Assembly (NCBI GenBank): GCA_021791845.1
Contig: JAJYVT010000010.1
Coordinates: 1-64,000 of the forward strand
Direction of reading: 5' to 3'
From: Actinomycetes bacterium
GTDB taxonomy: Bacteria > Actinomycetota > Acidimicrobiia > Acidimicrobiales > RAAP-2
Length of the DNA: 64,000 bases
Part shown: piece by piece, positions 8,602 to 16,890 of the stretch
How the letters are laid out: each line of letters opens with the position of its first letter
Position numbering within the stretch: the stretch's first letter is position 1
Position numbers and translations under genes: made by a program
The notes under the pieces: generated by a model
Database searches by the model: none
Told to the model about the DNA's origin: nothing
Seen by the model: the letters and a program-made list of their open reading frames with translations, nothing else

Positions 8602-9933
8602 ATGGCCAGCCCCGCTCCCTCGATGGGCGCGCGCCCCCGCCTGCTCCGGTGGGGCTGGGCACGGTCGCCGTACCTCGGCATGGCGCCCTTCCTGGTGGCC
8701 GTCACCGTGCTCGGGCGGGCGGCGCAGAACATCGGCCAGACGACGTACCCGCTCGAGGGGCGGGCGCTCCTCGGGGTCGGCAACGGCGTCCTCGGGATCA
8801 TGACGGCCGTGGGCGGGCTCGCCGGCGTCGCCGTGGCCGCCACCGTCGGCGCGCGGGTGACGCCCGCCAACGCCCTGCGGATGCTCGCCATCGGCCAGGC
8901 GATGGTCCTCGCCGCCTTCGTGTCGCTCGCCATCCCCGGTGGCGGGACGCCCTGCCTGTGGCTGGGGGCGGTGCTCGTGTGGGCGGGCGGCGGCCTCGTG
9001 TTCCCGGCCACGATGACCGCGGTCGGCACCGGAGGGGCGAGGAACCCGTCGCGGGCCATGGCCGTGTACGCCGTCGGGTTGGCGATCGGCCTGACCGGAG
9101 GGCCACTCCTGGAGGCGGGCGTGCTCCGCCTGCTGTCGGAGTCGCTCCGCGGCACCTTCGCCGCCCTGCTCCCCCTACCCGTCGCCGCCACGGGACTATC
9201 GGTCCTCGGTGCGGTCCGGCGCGACAGCGGTCCACCGCCACCCACCGTCGACCACAGCGAGCTGGCCCTCCTCATGGCCGACGGGTCGGCGGGCGAGCTG
9301 CTGCCCACCGGAGGCGGACGGAAGCGGCTCCGCCCGGACCGCCGCCCGGCGCTCCTACGGCTTCCGCCGTACCGCCTGGCACTGGCCGTGCTCTTGACGT
9401 ACGAAGGTCCGTACGCGGCGCTGGTCGCCTTCGGGGGCCTCCTCGCCACGCGGGCGGACGGGGCTTCCTCGTCGGGCGCCGAGCTCGGCTTCGCAGCCTT
9501 CTACACGGTCTCGCTCCTGGTGCGCCTGCTGGTCGTCCGGCTGTCCCCCATCCGCCACCTGCGCACCGCGCTGGCGGCGTCGCTCCTCGCCACCGCCGGT
9601 GGCCTCGCGGTGCTCGGGACGGCGCACCAGCTCGGCGTGCTCCTGGTCGGCATGGCGCTCCTCGGCGCGCCGCACGGGCTCACCTTCCCGCTGGCGGGAT
9701 CGATCCTGGCCGAGCACGTCGACCACGACACGCTGGGACGGGCCAATGCCAGGCTCATGGCGTCCACCGAGTCGGCCGCCGTCGTGATGCCCCTCCTGTG
9801 CGGCTGGCTCGCGACCGCCGTCGGCTACCGCCACACCTTCCTCGTCGTGGAGCTCCCGGTGGCCGTGTTCGGAGCCCTCCTCCTCGTCGAGCTGGCGGCA
9901 GTTCCCCGTTGGGCGGTGCCTGCCCGGCGCTGA
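8602..9933 (+). CDS. Major facilitator superfamily transporter
   Basis: A 443-residue integral membrane protein with about 12 hydrophobic segments, split by a loop of about 50 residues that includes GGGRKRLRPDRRP. The first helices (MAPFLVAVTVLGRAAQNIG, TAVGGLAGVAVAATVG) and later LLVGMALLGAPHGLTF match MFS transporters of drug-efflux type. No substrate can be read. ATG 8602 lies 8 bases behind TAGGCT (8588-8593), supporting a leaderless start; ATG 8566 is an alternative. It is divergent from the lyase gene. Confidence 0.83.
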   Translation: MASPAPSMGARPRLLRWGWARSPYLGMAPFLVAVTVLGRAAQNIGQTTYPLEGRALLGVGNGVLGIMTAVGGLAGVAVAATVGARVTPANALRMLAIGQAMVLAAFVSLAIPGGGTPCLWLGAVLVWAGGGLVFPATMTAVGTGGARNPSRAMAVYAVGLAIGLTGGPLLEAGVLRLLSESLRGTFAALLPLPVAATGLSVLGAVRRDSGPPPPTVDHSELALLMADGSAGELLPTGGGRKRLRPDRRPALLRLPPYRLALAVLLTYEGPYAALVAFGGLLATRADGASSSGAELGFAAFYTVSLLVRLLVVRLSPIRHLRTALAASLLATAGGLAVLGTAHQLGVLLVGMALLGAPHGLTFPLAGSILAEHVDHDTLGRANARLMASTESAAVVMPLLCGWLATAVGYRHTFLVVELPVAVFGALLLVELAAVPRWAVPARR

Positions 9934-9979
9934 CCGGCGGCTCCGGGCGGACCTCGTCGACGTCCGCGACGGTGCTCCC

Positions 9980-10498
9980 TCAGCGTGGTCGCGGCGGGCG
10001 CTCCGCGCCGAGCGCGGCGGCAACCTGCTCGGCCGCCGACCGCAGCGCCTCGTCGGGGACGCTGGGGAGCACGTCCTCCCAGAGCGGCAGCATCATGTTG
10101 CGGGCCTCGAGCATCCCGAGAGGCCGGGGCAAGAGCCACACGTGGAAGTGGGCGCCTCCGTCCCCCCACCGGTAGAGATGGACGCGGCCGACGTCGCCGA
10201 GCGTGTAGATCGCCCGCTCGACGGCGGCGATGATCGAGCCGAAGTCCTTCGCCGCGGCGTCGGGCAGGTCGCGGAACGAGTCCACGTGGTCTCGGCTCGC
10301 CAGCCACACCGCCCCCGGGAGGCTGCCTCCCACGGGAGGATGGAGCGACCAGAGGTCGTCCGACCAGACGGCGGCGGACGCTTGACCGGTGCAGATCCCA
10401 CACGGCTCGCCACCGGGCTCGCCGCGCCGGGGCGGTTCGGGGACGACGCGCGGTCCGGGCTGGCGCACGGCCAGCGGTTCCTCGTACGGAAGGGTCAT
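9980..10498 (-). CDS. HIT-superfamily nucleotide-binding protein
   Basis: A 172-residue protein with the HIT core GAHFHVWLLPRP at about residues 116-127. Two of the three histidines of the HxHxHxx motif are present, but the third is Trp (HFHVW). It also has CGIC near residue 33 as in zinc-bearing HIT proteins, and VWLASRDHVDSFRDLP typical of the HIT strand-helix. Members hydrolyse or transfer nucleoside monophosphates; the missing His makes the activity uncertain and is closer to GalT-like HxHxQ. Its ATG overlaps the stop of the upstream methyltransferase (ATGA). Confidence 0.82.
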   Translation of the reverse strand: MTLPYEEPLAVRQPGPRVVPEPPRRGEPGGEPCGICTGQASAAVWSDDLWSLHPPVGGSLPGAVWLASRDHVDSFRDLPDAAAKDFGSIIAAVERAIYTLGDVGRVHLYRWGDGGAHFHVWLLPRPLGMLEARNMMLPLWEDVLPSVPDEALRSAAEQVAAALGAERPPRPR

Positions 10499-11115
10499 GC
10501 GGTGCTCCCTCTCTCGGCGGCGCGCGGCTCGTGGCAATGCTGCGGGTCGGCGTCCGCCGTGGGCTTGTGGGCTATGAACTTGAGGATGTCGTCGACGACG
10601 ACGGTGATGCGATCGAAGCCGACCGTCTGCAACCGCGCGATCAGCGAGCCGGGGTCGATCGCATTGCACGTGTCGTCGGCATGGAAGGCGTGCAGCCCGT
10701 CGCTCGGCAGGCTGTCGGACGCGAGGAGGACGCCACCGGGTCGGAGCACTCGCAGCACTTCGCCGAGGATGGCGTTCTGCAGCCGCGACGTCGGCACATG
10801 GTGGAGCATCGTGAAGCAACCGACGGAGTCGAAGCTCCCCGCCGGGAACTCGATGCGCGTGGCGTCGCCGGTCACCACGTCGACGTTCGTCCCTCCATAG
10901 CGGGAGGAGAGCGCAGCTGCTGCTGTCTCGTCGCGCTCGAGCGCGACGAGGCGCACCACTTCGTGACGGAGCCATTCGGTCGCAGCCCCAGGTCCGGGCC
11001 CGATCTCCAACATCGAGGTGCCAAGGTCGGCGTGGGTCGTCATGTAGGTCACGACGTCGTCGCGCATGTGCTCGGACCACGCCGTCGTCGCGCAGAGCGC
11101 GTGGTTCTCGTTCAT
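10495..11115 (-). CDS. Class I SAM-dependent methyltransferase
   Basis: A 206-residue protein with the Rossmann methyltransferase motifs: motif I MLEIGPGPGAATEWL (about 35-49), an acidic end of strand 2 (LVALERD), GDATRIEFPAGSFDSVGC, and LRVLRPGGVLLASD. The fold and SAM site are clear; the methyl acceptor is not. It is translationally coupled to the HIT gene that follows and divergent from the AraC gene. Confidence 0.87.
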   Translation of the reverse strand: MNENHALCATTAWSEHMRDDVVTYMTTHADLGTSMLEIGPGPGAATEWLRHEVVRLVALERDETAAAALSSRYGGTNVDVVTGDATRIEFPAGSFDSVGCFTMLHHVPTSRLQNAILGEVLRVLRPGGVLLASDSLPSDGLHAFHADDTCNAIDPGSLIARLQTVGFDRITVVVDDILKFIAHKPTADADPQHCHEPRAAERGSTA

Positions 11116-11169
11116 GCAGACACGGTAGGGAGCGCTGCGCGGAGGCGAAAGGCCGTAGCCTGACGTTCG

Positions 11170-11937
11170 GTGTCGCAGGACGGACAATGCTCGCTTGGGG
11201 ACCAGGCGCTGGCGGTCGTGAGCTTTCCGATGCCGCGGGGCTCGGTGTTCGACTGGCATGCCCACGAGGACCACCAGGTGGCGTGGGCGCCGACGGGGGT
11301 GCTCATGGTGCGGACGGACTCGACCGCCTGGGTGCTCCCGCCGACCAGGGCCTTGTGGATCCCCGCCGGCGTCCGCCACGAGACGCTGTCGACGTCCGCG
11401 GCAACCATGCAGGCCGTCTACGTGCGGCCGCACCGGTGCCCGATCGGATGGACCGACTGCACCCCGATCGCCGCCGGCCGGCTGCTGGGGGAGCTCATCG
11501 GGTACCTCGCCGACCCCGGGCTCGACCCCGAGGCGCGCACCCGGGGCGAGGCCGTCGTGGTCGACCTGCTGCGCCCGGTCAGGATGGCGACCATCGACGT
11601 GCCCATGCCGTCCGAGGAGCGGGCGCGGGCGGTGGCCGAGGCGCTGCACGCCATCCCGAACGACACCAGGACCCTCCAGGCCTGGGGACACGAGGTGGGG
11701 GCGAGCGAGCGCACGCTCGCCCGGGCGTTCCTCGGCGACACCGGCCTCTCCTTCGGCCGGTGGCGGACCCGGCTCCGGCTGAGCGCCGCCCTTGCCGACC
11801 TCGGCGCCGGGGTCCCGGTGAGCACGGTGGCCCGTACCGTGGGGTACGAGTCCACCAGCGCCTTCGTGGCGGCGTTCCGCAAGGAGACCGGCGTCACCCC
11901 CGCCGCGTACTTCCAGGCGACGTCCGGGGGCCCGTGA
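11170..11937 (+). CDS. AraC-family transcriptional regulator with a cupin sensor
   Basis: A 255-residue regulator. The N-terminal cupin (about 8-100) contains FDWHAHEDHQVAWAPTGVL and WIPAGVRHE. The C-terminal double helix-turn-helix (about 160-250) contains ASERTLARAFLGDTGLSFGR and PVSTVARTVGYESTSAFVAA followed by FRKETGVTPAAYF. GTG 11170 lies 8 bases behind TAGCCT (11156-11161), supporting a leaderless start. The target may be the divergent methyltransferase/HIT pair or itself. The effector is unknown. Confidence 0.9.
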   Translation: MSQDGQCSLGDQALAVVSFPMPRGSVFDWHAHEDHQVAWAPTGVLMVRTDSTAWVLPPTRALWIPAGVRHETLSTSAATMQAVYVRPHRCPIGWTDCTPIAAGRLLGELIGYLADPGLDPEARTRGEAVVVDLLRPVRMATIDVPMPSEERARAVAEALHAIPNDTRTLQAWGHEVGASERTLARAFLGDTGLSFGRWRTRLRLSAALADLGAGVPVSTVARTVGYESTSAFVAAFRKETGVTPAAYFQATSGGP

Positions 11938-12060
11938 CCGAGGCCGCCCCCGCCGGGCGGCTCCAGCGGTGGTTCGCCCACGTGGACGGCGAGCTCCGCC
12001 AGGGCGGGGACTACGTCGACCTCACCGGCGGTGAGGGTCGGGGGACCCGATGGAGCGAGC
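11934..12060 (+). pseudogene. Remnant of an SRPBCC/AHSA1-domain gene
   Basis: A GTG overlapping the AraC stop (GTGA) opens a frame that reads, after seven or eight residues, LQRWFAHVDGELRQGGDYVD. This is close to the central strand-turn of SRPBCC (AHSA1-like) proteins, usually found 30-40 residues into a domain of about 140. The N-terminal third is missing. After about residue 35 the frame loses family character in a repetitive GAGCGAGC stretch. It looks like a deletion remnant that kept the coupled start. The right boundary is approximate. Confidence 0.45.
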
Positions 12061-12165
12061 GTAGCGAGCGCTGGTCGGAGCTCCTGCCCGGCTACCAGGA
12101 GCGGCTCGCATCGGTCACGTCGTGGGCCGACCGCCCCGCACGCCGCCTCGTGCGGTGCGCCGGTC

Positions 12166-12975
12166 TCACTCGGCGGATCCCGGCTCCTGCTCGCCGGCGT
12201 CCACCGCCGGCAGGTCGTGGGCGACCGAGAGCCGCAGCCCCGGCCCCTCGTCGGTCTCGACCGAGCTGAGGTGCACACGGCTGGCCTCGAGGTCCGCGAG
12301 ACCGAGCCGCGCCGCCAGCGCACCGAGCTCGTCGTAGGCGGTAGCGAAGTCCTCCGGTCGCCGACCCCTGACCACGACCTCCGCCACCCACCGCCGGCCG
12401 GTCGCCACCACCTGCGTGTGCTCGGCCCCGGGGTGGACCCCGGGGCGGCCCCCGGGGTGGACCCCGGCTGGGATGCCCCCGCCAGGGGCCGACAGAACCG
12501 GCCGATGGTGGGCGCCACCGGCCCCGGGCTCGGCGTCGCTCACGGCGAGGAGGCCGATCACGGCCCAGCGCACCCGGGGCGGGTCGGCGCCCAGCATCGC
12601 GAGCACCTGGACTGCCACACCCTCACCCTCACGCACGAGCCCGAGCAGCAGATGCTCGGTCCCGACGAAGTCGTGCCCGAGCTGCAGCGACTCGCGCAGC
12701 GCCAGCTCGAGCACCTTCTTCGCCCGCGGCGTGAACGGCGGCGACCCGCTCGGCTCGGCGCTCCCGGGCTCGCCGAGCGTCTCCGCCACCTTCTGCCGGA
12801 CCGCCTCGAGGGTGACGCCGAGCGATTCGAGCGCCCGGGCGGCGACGCCCTCGCCCTCGTGGATCAAGCCCAAGAGGAGGTGCTCGGTCCCGATGAAGCT
12901 GTGGCCGAGCAGCCGTGCTTCCTCCTGCGCCAGCACGAGCACCCGCCTCGACCGGTCCGTGAAGCGCTGGAACAC
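12166..12975 (-). CDS. Clp N-terminal-domain protein without ATPase modules
   Basis: A 269-residue protein whose first half is the double Clp-N repeat of ClpC: FTDRSRRVLVLAQEEARLLG with IGTEHLLLGLIHEGEG, then FTPRAKKVLELALRESLQLG with VGTEHLLLGLVREGEG. No Walker A or B motif follows, so it is not an unfoldase. After a Gly/Pro/His linker (about residues 150-182, encoded by an 18-bp direct repeat at 12426-12468) comes a small C-terminal domain. Such proteins may act as adaptors or decoys for ClpC substrates; that is inference. GTG 12975 sits 6 bases behind CAGGCT. Confidence 0.85.
   Translation of the reverse strand: MFQRFTDRSRRVLVLAQEEARLLGHSFIGTEHLLLGLIHEGEGVAARALESLGVTLEAVRQKVAETLGEPGSAEPSGSPPFTPRAKKVLELALRESLQLGHDFVGTEHLLLGLVREGEGVAVQVLAMLGADPPRVRWAVIGLLAVSDAEPGAGGAHHRPVLSAPGGGIPAGVHPGGRPGVHPGAEHTQVVATGRRWVAEVVVRGRRPEDFATAYDELGALAARLGLADLEASRVHLSSVETDEGPGLRLSVAHDLPAVDAGEQEPGSAE
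12426..12468. repeat. 18-bp direct repeat in the linker of the Clp-N protein
   Basis: The 18-mer CCCCGGGGTGGACCCCGG occurs at 12426-12443 and 12451-12468, and each copy is nearly palindromic. In the minus-strand gene it encodes the repeated GVHPG element of the interdomain linker. It probably arose by slippage. Confidence 0.7.
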
Positions 12976-13023
12976 GCAACCAGCCTGCCACGGTCGACCG
13001 CTGCGGACGGCCGGGACCGCGGG

Positions 13024-13848
13024 TCACCCGCGGGTGATGGGCTGCTGGAGCTCCATGACGTTTCGGGACGGGTTGTCGTCGTCCCACTCGTGGTAGAGCT
13101 CCCGGCAGTTGCCGACGAGCTGGTAGCCGCTGGTGTCGATCCAGCGGACGAGGGCCTCCCAGGCCGCCATGATGCCGTCGGCGCCCCCGCGGTACACGGC
13201 GGCAGCCACCTCGACGACGGGGAGGTCCACCACCTCGACGCCGTCACCGTCGGGTACGTCCTGGTCCCCGACGTCGAAGCCGGCGTGCAACACGAGCTCG
13301 CCCTCGGCGGCCGTGCCGCCGTCGTCCTCGTAGATGCCGACCGAGATCCCCGGCTTGGCGCCGGTCGCCTCGAGGTGGGCGACAACTCGGGGGAGCAACC
13401 GGCCGAAGGCGGCCGCGATGTCGGCATGGGTGAGGCCACCGGCCGACGCCTGCGCCACCCGGACCGGTTGCGTGCGCTTGATGACGATGTCCTGCAATTC
13501 CACGGTGTCGCTCCATTCCAGTGCCCGGAGGTGCGCCTCGACCCGGCGGAGCCGCTCCTTCTCCTCGCCCACGGCGCTTTCGATCTGGGCGTGGCGAAGT
13601 CGCAGCATCCCCTTGAGCTCCTCGACGGAGACGTCGTCGACGATGACCTTCCGGATCTGCTCCAGACCGAAGCCGACGTCGCGGAGGGCCACGATGCGAT
13701 GCAGCGTCCCGAGCTGGTGGACGCCGTAGCGGCGGTAGCCGCTGCCGGCGTCGACGTGCTGCGGCACGAGCAGGCCGAGCTCGTCGTAGTGGCGCAGCAT
13801 CCGCGGGGAGACCTGGCCGAGCCGGGCGAACGCTCCGATGGTCAACAT
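13024..13848 (-). CDS. MerR-family regulator with GyrI-like effector domain
   Basis: A 274-residue regulator. The N-terminal winged HTH is MLTIGAFARLGQVSPRMLRH then YDELGLLVP with SGYRRYGVHQL. A dimerisation coiled coil (about 80-115) follows, then a C-terminal GyrI-like ligand-binding domain (about 125-270), as in BmrR/TipA-type regulators that bind small hydrophobic compounds. The ATG at 13848 starts at the conserved MLTIG. The upstream promoter has a 19-bp spacer with a CTTGAC-N11-GTCAAG palindrome inside, so autoregulation by DNA distortion is likely. Confidence 0.9.
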   Translation of the reverse strand: MLTIGAFARLGQVSPRMLRHYDELGLLVPQHVDAGSGYRRYGVHQLGTLHRIVALRDVGFGLEQIRKVIVDDVSVEELKGMLRLRHAQIESAVGEEKERLRRVEAHLRALEWSDTVELQDIVIKRTQPVRVAQASAGGLTHADIAAAFGRLLPRVVAHLEATGAKPGISVGIYEDDGGTAAEGELVLHAGFDVGDQDVPDGDGVEVVDLPVVEVAAAVYRGGADGIMAAWEALVRWIDTSGYQLVGNCRELYHEWDDDNPSRNVMELQQPITRG

Positions 13849-13858
13849 GACGTCCCAA

Positions 13859-13890
13859 TTACGAAGGCTTGACACCGTGTGAAGGTCAAG
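13859..13890 (-). promoter_or_regulatory. MerR-type promoter/operator (19-bp spacer)
   Basis: On the minus strand, TTGACC (13884-13889) and TCGTAA (13859-13864) are separated by 19 bp. The spacer region carries the inverted repeat CTTGAC-N11-GTCAAG (13868-13890). An over-long 19-bp spacer with a palindrome between the two boxes is the hallmark of promoters controlled by MerR-family activators. The -10 ends 10 bases before the MerR start codon. Confidence 0.65.
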
Positions 13891-13923
13891 GGCCCGGGCC
13901 CGAACCCGTCTGGGGCAGGGCGC

Positions 13924-15969
13924 TCAACCGGCGTCGCCGGCAGGGCGCTCGACCGGCTGGTCGACCAGGTGATGGCGGAACCAGTCGAGGATGATCTCCA
14001 TGCGCTCGACCCGGTGCCTCGGGGCACCGGCACGAGAGAGATCGTGGTTCTCGCCCGGGAAGCGGACGAAGAGCGGCTCCCTGCCGAGCAGGCGGAGCGC
14101 CACGAAGAGCTCCTCGGCCTGGCTGATCGGGCAGCGCAGGTCGTCCTCGGAGTGGAGGATGAGCACGGGCGTCGTCATCTCCCGCACGTGCGCCACGGGC
14201 GAGCGCGCGGCGTACGCCGCCGGGTCCTCCACGACGCTCCTGCCGATGTAGGCGCGGAACGACGGCGACGTGTCCGAGTGGTACGCGAGCATGAGGAGGT
14301 TGTTGCAGGCCCGTTCCGAGCACGCGGCCTTGAACCGGTCGGTGTGCCCGATGATCCACGAGGTCATGTAGCCGCCGTAGGAGCCGCCGAGCACGCCGAG
14401 GCGGTCGGGGTCGACCCAGTCGAAGCGCCGCGCCCCCTCCTCGGCGCACGCCAGGACGTCGTCGTAGTCGACGCCGCCCCAGCCCGACCCCGGGTCGCTC
14501 TGGCAACCGGGCCAGCGGATGGCTCGCCCCCAGGCCTCCGAGTAGCCCGAGCTGCCGCGGGGGTTGCAGTACAGCACGCCGAAGCCGGCGCCCGCCTGCA
14601 GCTGGAACTCGTCGAAGAGGCGGTTGCCGTACGAGGAGAAGGGGCCGCCGTGGACGTTGAGGAGCGTCGGGTGGTGCTGCCCGGGCTCGGTCCCGACAGG
14701 GGGGACGGCCCAGCACGGCACCTCGGTCCCGTCGGCGGAACGCGCCGTGAACGCCACCGGCTCCACCAGCTGCGCCCGGCGCCGGAGCGGCGCGGTGAGG
14801 TCGGTCACCGGCCGCTCGGCCGTCGGACCCGGATCGTCGGCGAGGGTCCCGAGGACCACGTCGGGGACGGTGGTCGGCGAGGCCACGGCAAGGGCGAGGG
14901 TGTCGCCTGCCACGTCGAAGCCGTGGACCCAGCGGTCACCGTCGACCACGCGGACGGGCTCGCTCCGGCCGTCGGCGGAGAAGCTGTAGACGTGGACGTT
15001 GCCCGAGTCCTCCACTTGGCACAGGAGCCGCTCGCCCCGCCACGCCGGCGGCCGCGAGCACCCGTACGGCCGGCAGTTGCGATCGAGCCGGCCGATGACG
15101 TCGACACCCGTCCGGGTGGCCAGGTCGAGAACCCCGATGCGCTCGTGGCGAGGCGAGTCGAGCGGCGTGGGGTCGACGAGGTAGGCGATCCGCGTCCCGT
15201 CGGGCGACCAGGAGGGGGAGGAGTAGGAGCCGACGGTGTCGGTCAGCCGCTCGGGATCGCCCGAGCCGTCGGCGGCGACGAGGAAGAGGTCGACGGCCAG
15301 GTCCACGTCCCAGGTGTCGTGGCGCCCGGAGGCGAAGGCGATCGCACGTCCGTCGGGCGACCAGGAGACGCCGCTCGCCTCGAACGGACCGGGAGTGAGA
15401 GGAAGCGGGGTCGTCGATCCGTCGACGGGGACCGCCAGCAACCGGTTCGGCCGGTCGACGACGAAGCCCTCCCCGTTGAGCCGGGAGAAGAACCTGGTGA
15501 CCCGCCGGGCCGGCATGTCCTTCGGCTTCAGCGTCTCCCCCACCTTGCCGTACTGGGCCGGGTCCGGGTCCCGGGCGACGAACGCCAGGCGCCCGCCGTC
15601 CGGTGACCACTCGAGCTCGGACGGGCCCTCGGCGAGGCGGGCGACGACCACGCGCTCTCCCCCGCGGTGCACCGGCAGGACGCAGAGCTCCGCCGGGCCA
15701 TCTTCGTGGTCCGTCACGAAAGCCAGCAGGGTGCCGTCGGGCGACCAGCGGGGCAGCCGGTCGGCCGGGCCGGTCGTGAACGGGCGTGCCCCGGCCGGGT
15801 CCCCGGCGGCGTCGGCAAGGAAGATGCGTCGCCGGTACCGGTTCTCGTCCAGATCGACGTCGCGCACCACGAAGGCGACGAGCGAGCCGTCGGGCGAGAC
15901 CCGGGGGTCCTCGGCCTGGTGGAGGGCGCCGATGTCCTCGGGCCGCATCCCCCGCCGTCGTGTCGTCAC
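13924..15969 (-). CDS. S9-family serine peptidase (acylaminoacyl-peptidase/DPP-like)
   Basis: A 681-residue peptidase. The N-terminal beta-propeller (about 1-410) shows repeated WSPDG motifs (RWSPDGTLLAF, EWSPDGGRLAF, SWSPDGRAIAF, SWSPDGTRIAY). The C-terminal alpha/beta-hydrolase has the nucleophile in GGSYGGY, the acid in HSEDD and the base in GENHD. The length and propeller fit cytoplasmic acylaminoacyl-peptidase-like S9C enzymes; there is no signal peptide. The GTG at 15969 has GGTGGGA upstream; ATG 15948 is an alternative. It lies 65 bases downstream of dprE2 on the same strand. Confidence 0.9.
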   Translation of the reverse strand: MTTRRRGMRPEDIGALHQAEDPRVSPDGSLVAFVVRDVDLDENRYRRRIFLADAAGDPAGARPFTTGPADRLPRWSPDGTLLAFVTDHEDGPAELCVLPVHRGGERVVVARLAEGPSELEWSPDGGRLAFVARDPDPAQYGKVGETLKPKDMPARRVTRFFSRLNGEGFVVDRPNRLLAVPVDGSTTPLPLTPGPFEASGVSWSPDGRAIAFASGRHDTWDVDLAVDLFLVAADGSGDPERLTDTVGSYSSPSWSPDGTRIAYLVDPTPLDSPRHERIGVLDLATRTGVDVIGRLDRNCRPYGCSRPPAWRGERLLCQVEDSGNVHVYSFSADGRSEPVRVVDGDRWVHGFDVAGDTLALAVASPTTVPDVVLGTLADDPGPTAERPVTDLTAPLRRRAQLVEPVAFTARSADGTEVPCWAVPPVGTEPGQHHPTLLNVHGGPFSSYGNRLFDEFQLQAGAGFGVLYCNPRGSSGYSEAWGRAIRWPGCQSDPGSGWGGVDYDDVLACAEEGARRFDWVDPDRLGVLGGSYGGYMTSWIIGHTDRFKAACSERACNNLLMLAYHSDTSPSFRAYIGRSVVEDPAAYAARSPVAHVREMTTPVLILHSEDDLRCPISQAEELFVALRLLGREPLFVRFPGENHDLSRAGAPRHRVERMEIILDWFRHHLVDQPVERPAGDAG

Positions 15970-16034
15970 CGTCCCACCCCCTCGTCGGCCTGGCGCCACC
16001 CTACGCCGCTCGCCCGGCGCCGGACGCCCCGCCG

Positions 16035-16817
16035 TCAGCCGGGGAGCCGTCTCCAGATGGCCGCGGGCAGACGGCTGAGGACGGCAAAGACCGCCCGCAG
16101 CACCGGAGGAGCCCACAGCACCGAGGCGGGCGTCCCGAGCCCGGCCACCACCACGTCGGCCACCGCGTCGGCGGTGGTGGCGAACGGCGCGGCGGGCATG
16201 CCCTCCGTCATCTTCGTCCGCACGAAGCCCGGACGGACCACCTGGACGCTCACGCCGGTTCCCTGCAGGGCGTCGCCCAGGCCGCGCGCGAAGGCGTCGA
16301 GCCCCGCCTTGGCCGAGCCGTACACGAAGTTGGCCCGTCGGACGCGGACGCCGGCGACCGACGAGAGGACGACGATCCGGCCGTACCCCTGCTCGGCCAG
16401 CAGCGCGGCGGCGCGCGTGATCGCGGCCACGGGCCACGCGTAGGTGACGGCGGCGACCCGGGCGGCGTGGGCGGCGTCCAGCTCGTCCTCGCGACCGGAG
16501 AGGACGCCGACGGCGACGAGCACCACGTCGACGTTGCCGTCGCCGCCGGCGCCGACGTCTCCGGCGGCGGCGAAGCACCGCTCGACGCTCGCGGCGGCGC
16601 CCGGCACGTCGGTGGCGTCGACGACCACCTGGGCCACGCGCTCCGCCCCGGCCTCCTCCGCACGGGCCGCCGACTCCGCCAGGCGTTCGGCATCGCGGCC
16701 GGCCAGCACCACCGTCCGGCAGCGGCGGGCACAGAGCCGGTCCACGACGGCGCCGGCGATGTCGGAGGTGCCCCCGAGCACGACGATCGATTGCGGCTGC
16801 CCGAATGCGTCCAGCAC
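16035..16817 (-). CDS. dprE2: Decaprenylphospho-2-keto-D-erythro-pentose reductase (DprE2)
   Basis: A 260-residue short-chain dehydrogenase. The start VLDAFGQPQSIVVLGGTSDI is characteristic of DprE2, with the NAD(P)-binding Gly-rich turn GGTSDIAG. The SDR catalytic Ser and Y-x3-K are in VLSSVAG and YGSAKAG. It would reduce the DprE1 product to decaprenylphosphoryl-D-arabinose on the periplasmic side of the membrane. A C-terminal hydrophobic/basic segment (VLRAVFAVLSRLPAAIWRRL) fits membrane association. The GTG at 16817 has AAAGGA upstream. It is 73 bases downstream of dprE1. Confidence 0.92.
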   Translation of the reverse strand: MLDAFGQPQSIVVLGGTSDIAGAVVDRLCARRCRTVVLAGRDAERLAESAARAEEAGAERVAQVVVDATDVPGAAASVERCFAAAGDVGAGGDGNVDVVLVAVGVLSGREDELDAAHAARVAAVTYAWPVAAITRAAALLAEQGYGRIVVLSSVAGVRVRRANFVYGSAKAGLDAFARGLGDALQGTGVSVQVVRPGFVRTKMTEGMPAAPFATTADAVADVVVAGLGTPASVLWAPPVLRAVFAVLSRLPAAIWRRLPG

Positions 16818-16890
16818 CGTCCGTCCTTTCCTCTGCTGCGTGCCGCCCCGACCCTGCACCCACCGCCGCCCGTGGGCGGCTCGGGCCCGA

